Assembly (NCBI RefSeq): GCF_018343715.1
Contig: NZ_JAGYPL010000003.1
Location: 565,784-629,783 of the forward strand
Origin: Bacillus sp. FJAT-49711
GTDB lineage: Bacteria > Bacillota > Bacilli > Bacillales > Bacillaceae_C
Direction: 5' to 3'
DNA: 64,000 nucleotides
The first letter of the stretch is position 1, and each line of letters begins with the position of its first letter. Shown piece by piece: positions 60,858 through 64,000 of the stretch. Under the pieces are notes generated by a model. The model saw only the letters and a program-made list of their open reading frames with translations, was not told the DNA's origin and ran no database searches. Position numbers and translations under genes: made by a program.

Positions 60858-61360
60858 TCTTGTTCACCTCTATCTTGTTGTAAAAACTCAATTAAGGAGG
60901 TTCTATTCCAGTCGAGTGTAGGTATTTCTGAATTACCAAATCCTTCTTTTAACAAATCGGATACTTTAATATTGGAAAAGTATTGGTTTAGTAATTCATC
61001 TGCATTTCTAAAGACATTGCGAATAATGTCAGATCCTTTATTTACATATTTTCCACCTTTAAATACTAAATTGATTAATCCTGTATCGGGATAGATTGAA
61101 ATGGACCCGTCTACTGCCTCAATTATGTCTAAAACACTTATATCTTCCGTTTTTCTTGCTAGTGAAATCCCACCCCTATTGCCCGAAACGGATGTAATAA
61201 TTTGTTTAACTACTAACTTTCGAGTAATTTTTTTCAAGTAAGATGGAGACACTTCTAAACGCCTACTAATCTCATCTGTCGATAAAGGTTTCCCTGATTC
61301 TTGCGTAGCTAATAATATTATGATACAAGCAGCTTGTTCAAAAGCCTTCGTAAATTGCAA
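60854..61360 (-). CDS. Rrf2 family regulator without Fe-S cysteines
   Basis: 168 residues with a TTG start (QFTKAFEQAACIIILLA) after GTGGTG at 7 nt. The winged helix is PLSTDEISRRLEVSPSYLKK (about residues 25-44), then ITSVSGNRGGISLARKTEDI (wing, about 53-72). The usual three Cys of IscR/NsrR are absent, so it is not an iron-sulphur sensor of that kind but an YwnA/CymR-type redox or ligand sensor. It is the first gene of the rrf2-yhgE operon, with palindromes 28-66 bp upstream. Confidence 0.83.
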   Translation of the reverse strand: MQFTKAFEQAACIIILLATQESGKPLSTDEISRRLEVSPSYLKKITRKLVVKQIITSVSGNRGGISLARKTEDISVLDIIEAVDGSISIYPDTGLINLVFKGGKYVNKGSDIIRNVFRNADELLNQYFSNIKVSDLLKEGFGNSEIPTLDWNRTSLIEFLQQDRGEQE

Positions 61361-61387
61361 ATTTGTTCACCACTTTCCACATTCATT

Positions 61388-61426
61388 GGATATAAAACAT
61401 CCATTATGGATAAATAATATCCATAA
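61388..61426. promoter_or_regulatory. Operator palindromes for the Rrf2-type regulator
   Basis: TTATGGATA (61404-61412) and TATCCATAA (61418-61426) form a perfect inverted repeat with a 5-nt centre; TGGAT...ATCCA at 61388-61404 forms a second, overlapping one. The four ATCCA/TGGAT elements are regularly spaced, suiting two dimers. Confidence 0.6.
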
Positions 61427-61517
61427 ATATATTAAAACTTATTTTTTGAAAATAAACAAGTTTTTTTATAACTCTCATTTCTTGCTTTTTCTTTCTGATT
61501 GAGAAATCCTACGTATT

Positions 61518-61607
61518 GGAGAAGCAACAATCCTTATTGGACAAGGGATTGAAGTGATAAGGGATTTAAAAAAGGACTGGATCATGATTGATTCCAGCCC
61601 CAATTAA
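61518..61607 (+). pseudogene. C-terminal gene remnant B2
   Basis: 29 codons read GEATILIGQGIEVIRDLKKD, WIMIDSSPN, stop, matching remnant B1 (ETLIEQGIEEILDKKKRD). The nucleotide match goes on past the stop through AATTAATATTGATTTTTGAT. A hairpin GGACTGGATC/GATTCCAGCC lies inside. The same B sequence thus lies on both sides of the rrf2-yhgE operon in the same orientation. Confidence 0.45.
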
Positions 61608-61926
61608 TATTGATTTTTGATTGAAAAATCCTATTAAACGATGATTGAAGAACCAACCAAATATACAACGTTTTCTCCCGTTCTCTCTGAATCGGGAACC
61701 AACTAAGCTCCATCAGGGAAGAACAAAGTTACGGAGAAAATAAAGTTTGATCAAAAAACAACCCACTGACCCATATTTTAAGTTAAATTAAAGGAATCCA
61801 TTTTGAAAAAAGTTTGTTCTGAACGGGTTAATTCTTTGTGAAAAAATATGTGATTTTTATAAAAAATTTTGATCATTTCCTACTTTGGATATTCAACAAT
61901 CGCGCCCCATTACAGAAGAACAATAA

Positions 61927-62379
61927 TTAGCGAAAAAACGGGACTTCTTTTACTCCTACCATACGAGCGTAAACAAAAAGTTGACCCTTATGGTGAATCT
62001 CGTGATCATACATTGCAGTAAGATATCTTTTCTTTGCCCCTTGAAGTTTCGGGTGTGATGAGTTATTTTCTGCTTCCAAATCTGCATCAGTCAATGATTC
62101 ATATGTAGCCTTTGTTTTTTCCGTGAAGTCCTTTACAGCTTTACGTACATCTCCCATCGTCTTACATTCAGGAATGTCCGGTGAAGCAAAATCTTCTGTT
62201 TTGACCATTGAAACGAACACATCATTCCACCCAGCAATATGTAACGCCAGTTCACCAAGTGCCATAGCATCTTCCCATGGTCTGAAATCAATATGTTCGT
62301 CATCGATGGATCCCAGCAATTCCTCCAACACATTACGGTGTTGTAACCATTCATTCATCATTTGATTTGCCTGCCCCAT
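61927..62379 (-). CDS. DinB family protein
   Basis: 150 residues. Metal-binding His positions: DDEHIDFRPWEDAM and ELALHIAGWNDVFVSMV (about residue 48), and YDHEIHHKGQLFVYARMVG (about 128-146). This is the DUF664/DinB-2 four-helix bundle, possibly a thiol-dependent transferase. The ATG follows AAAGGAGG. It may be the last gene of the minus-strand group that begins with the ABC permease. Confidence 0.83.
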   Translation of the reverse strand: MGQANQMMNEWLQHRNVLEELLGSIDDEHIDFRPWEDAMALGELALHIAGWNDVFVSMVKTEDFASPDIPECKTMGDVRKAVKDFTEKTKATYESLTDADLEAENNSSHPKLQGAKKRYLTAMYDHEIHHKGQLFVYARMVGVKEVPFFR

Positions 62380-62507
62380 AATAATTCCTCCTTTATTAGG
62401 TCTTCCATCTACACTTAAAAAAACTCATTTAAATATAGTACTTTTATCAAAGATATTGTATTAAACTTAGTTTCAAAGCCACAGAAACAGTGATTTCTTT
62501 GTATGCA

Positions 62508-62666
62508 TTATCTACATATATCACCTCCAAAAATAGAAAAAATGAATTTTATGAAAGCTAGCTTCCGATATGTATAACCGGACGCGTATTTCCACGCTTC
62601 ATGATTTACTTTTTTTACTATGCGCTTTTGTTCATCTATCATAGATTGATATTCGTAATGATTCAT
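62508..62666 (-). CDS. Uncharacterised 52-residue protein
   Basis: Starts MNHYEYQSMIDEQKRIVKKV; GGGAGG stands 8 nt before the ATG, while an upstream ATG in frame has no site. It is basic, rich in aromatic residues (EAWKYASGYTYRKLAFIKFI) with a short hydrophobic end FSIFGGDICR. No family is recognised. It is in line with the other minus-strand genes between the membrane protein remnant and DinB. Confidence 0.55.
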   Translation of the reverse strand: MNHYEYQSMIDEQKRIVKKVNHEAWKYASGYTYRKLAFIKFIFSIFGGDICR

Positions 62667-62734
62667 AATAAGGCCTCCCATTACGAGAAATAGCAAAGCC
62701 CCTCAAAAAAACTTTGCAAAGGCCTCTCCCATAT

Positions 62735-62898
62735 CTATCTGCTTTCCGGGACAACGGACTTACCTGCCTGGGCCAACCCAATTGCTGCCTCTAAAAGAGC
62801 ACTCATAACTAATATCGCAAATACAAAAAACAATCCCGCAATTACCCAGATCCTAGTGATGCGCCAAAAATTAGAAAGAGAGTGAGTTTCTCAATCAT
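62735..62898 (-). pseudogene. Frameshifted small membrane protein
   Basis: An ATG overlapping the previous stop (ATATGA) opens MIEKLTLFLIFGASLGSG and stops; another frame carries NFWRITRIWVIAGLFFVFAI, LVMSALLEAAIGLAQAGKSV to a stop. The second part is a clear membrane helix without its own start, so a frameshift in the gene is likely; a sequencing error would look the same. Coupled to the PH-like gene upstream. Confidence 0.45.
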
Positions 62899-63287
62899 AT
62901 TTTATCTTCCTCTTCCTCATTTTCGTTAAGGTGGATTGAAGGACAATTCCTCATAATTTCATGAACCAATTGTTTGTAATTTCTACTTTCAAATACAATG
63001 TGATCAAATTCACATCCCTTCAATTTAAGCATGACAACTTCATTTTCGTTATGATAGGCTAAAAAGTATTTCTCATCCTCAATCATGAATATTCCAGCTT
63101 TATAGCCAAATGTCGTAATGCCTGTTCTCTTAATAGCCGCTTTCCATGGAAAATGAAATTTTTCCACCCGAATTTCTTCAATTGAGGTGTAAGGTATTTT
63201 GATCTCTCTCCTCAAAGTTAAAGCCGCTGTCCATCCCGAAATATTCAGTAGTAACTCACGATCACCTGCCATAACTTGAAAACTCAT
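62895..63287 (-). CDS. Uncharacterised PH-like protein
   Basis: 130 residues, mostly beta, with no membrane segment: MSFQVMAGDRELLLNISGWT, IPYTSIEEIRVEKFHFPWKA (about residues 31-50), GIFMIEDEKYFLAYHNENEV (about 65-84) and an acidic tail NENEEEEDKI. The pattern of strands ending in an alpha helix fits bacterial pleckstrin-like domains (YdbS/PH_10 type), assigned by shape only. It lies 69 nt downstream of the ABC permease gene and is probably in the same operon. Confidence 0.6.
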   Translation of the reverse strand: MSFQVMAGDRELLLNISGWTAALTLRREIKIPYTSIEEIRVEKFHFPWKAAIKRTGITTFGYKAGIFMIEDEKYFLAYHNENEVVMLKLKGCEFDHIVFESRNYKQLVHEIMRNCPSIHLNENEEEEDKI

Positions 63288-63356
63288 CTTGTATCCCCTC
63301 CAATTTACATAGCCAATCTTCCATGGATTATTTAACTAGTAACCCCATTAAGGAAA

Positions 63357-64000
63357 TCACATAGAAGGCAATTCCTTTCGGGATAAATACGATGTTGCTA
63401 AGAATAAGCAGAAAACAATGAGTAATACGGATACCGTTATTGTGATGAAAAAGTGCGGTAACACATTCCCTGACGTTATAATGCTCACAGCTTGATTGGA
63501 TAAATGTGCTGGGTTTAAGACTTGGAATCCTCCACCCAATAAAGTAACAATTTTCAAAAACATTAGAACAAAAACAGATAACAATGCTATGGCCGGTGTT
63601 CTAGACAATAAAACGCCTATTGTGATGACAATAGTCAACATAAACAGGCACCAAATGAAATAAACCCCTAGCCCTGCTGCAATCCTCGCCACGGAAACAG
63701 CTTGATATAAATAAAAAGTATAAAATACTGCTGTCAGAAATCCGAGGAATAGGGATCCTGTAATCATGACTGCATACCCCAATAACTTACTTAGCAAATA
63801 TTCAACAAGTGTAGTGTTGCGTGTCAGAATAAACGCTAACATGCCATTATTTTTATCGGATACGATGGCTCCCATCGCCACCATCACAATTACGATTAAG
63901 CCCATTTGGTCAAATTGATCAGTTAAGGCACTAGCTAATACTTCACTTGCCGTTTGCTCAGGTAATGTGATCGCCATTCCTTCAGGCAGTCCACCAGCCC
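63357..64000 (-). CDS. ABC-2 type permease, 5' end outside window
   Basis: At least 214 codons; the frame remains open past the ATG at 63977 to the window edge (AGGLPEGMAITLPEQ), so the true start is likely outside. At least five membrane helices are visible (GLIVIVMVAMGAIVSDK, AVMITGSLFLGFLTAVFYTF, GLGVYFIWCLFMLTIVITIG, TPAIALLSVFVLMFLKIVTL, FFITITVSVLLIVFCLFLA). NGMLAFILTRNTTLVEYLLSK is the typical cytoplasmic loop of an ABC-2 permease. The ATPase partner is not in the window. The export substrate is unknown. Confidence 0.8.
   Translation of the reverse strand, partial: AGGLPEGMAITLPEQTASEVLASALTDQFDQMGLIVIVMVAMGAIVSDKNNGMLAFILTRNTTLVEYLLSKLLGYAVMITGSLFLGFLTAVFYTFYLYQAVSVARIAAGLGVYFIWCLFMLTIVITIGVLLSRTPAIALLSVFVLMFLKIVTLLGGGFQVLNPAHLSNQAVSIITSGNVLPHFFITITVSVLLIVFCLFLATSYLSRKELPSM

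Overview
The window is low-GC, densely packed Gram-positive DNA. Everything points to a Bacillaceae chromosome (Bacillus sensu lato): strong AGGAGG-type ribosome binding sites, an mhqR/mhqN/mhqO/mhqD locus, csoR/copA/copZ, a ykkC (guanidine-I) riboswitch in front of an SMR pair, a T-box in front of proS, and a small protein resembling gamma-type spore SASPs. I cannot name the species. The region is accessory in character. It holds many one- or two-gene units for detoxification, efflux and self-modification (GNAT, NUDIX, DinB, VOC, methyltransferase, phosphotransferase families) with their own regulators, mixed with decayed genes. I saw no rRNA, tRNA, CRISPR array, intact insertion sequence or prophage.

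Layout. 0-5.5 kb: a MazG-like gene cut by the window edge, a LOG-family gene, then the quinone/electrophile locus (mhqR, mhqN, mhqO, flavin reductase, mhqD and a WrbA-like gene) with three MhqR-type palindromes. 5.5-15 kb: methyltransferase, VOC/MmcQ with a divergent WYL regulator, a short MutS2-like ATPase behind a long terminator-bearing leader, CcdC-like, Bcr/CflA efflux, GNAT and DinB genes and a broken VOC gene. 15-23.5 kb: a relic of a second MutS2-like gene, a large GH2 glycosidase, methyltransferase, a broken uridine-kinase-like gene, a GyrI-like, a YdeI-like, an APH-type and a NUDIX gene. 23.5-28.5 kb: copper efflux (csoR-copA-copZ) and an MFS exporter. 28.5-33 kb: an ArsR-led gene group with a perfect operator palindrome, an arginase-family protein, and MarR-GNAT. 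33-36 kb: guanidine riboswitch plus ykkCD, then decayed genes and a second, orphan copy of the same promoter-riboswitch-terminator unit. 36-44 kb: PgsA-like, HAD, serine hydrolase, LysE, NUDIX, GNAT, proS with T-box, and TetR/VOC with three 20-bp direct repeats between them. 44-50 kb: ZIP transporter, a small membrane protein, an XRE-membrane protein-serine hydrolase cassette, another serine hydrolase, and a pentapeptide-repeat protein. 50-57 kb: MFS with an XRE-cupin regulator, proC, and modification enzymes. 57-62 kb: a zone of decayed small genes and repeats flanking an intact rrf2-yhgE operon. 62-64 kb: DinB, small proteins, and an ABC permease running off the window.

How it works together. 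Several units form clear stress circuits: MhqR with quinone-detoxifying enzymes, CsoR with copper export, a guanidine-sensing RNA with guanidinium export, ArsR with an SRPBCC protein, TetR with VOC, WYL regulator with VOC, and Rrf2 with a YhgE membrane protein. The most unusual signals are the duplicated orphan riboswitch, the MutS2-like gene without an Smr domain plus its relic 4 kb away, the long inverted repeat over the XRE cassette, the 20-bp-phased repeats at TetR/VOC, and the paralogous gene remnants on both sides of rrf2-yhgE.
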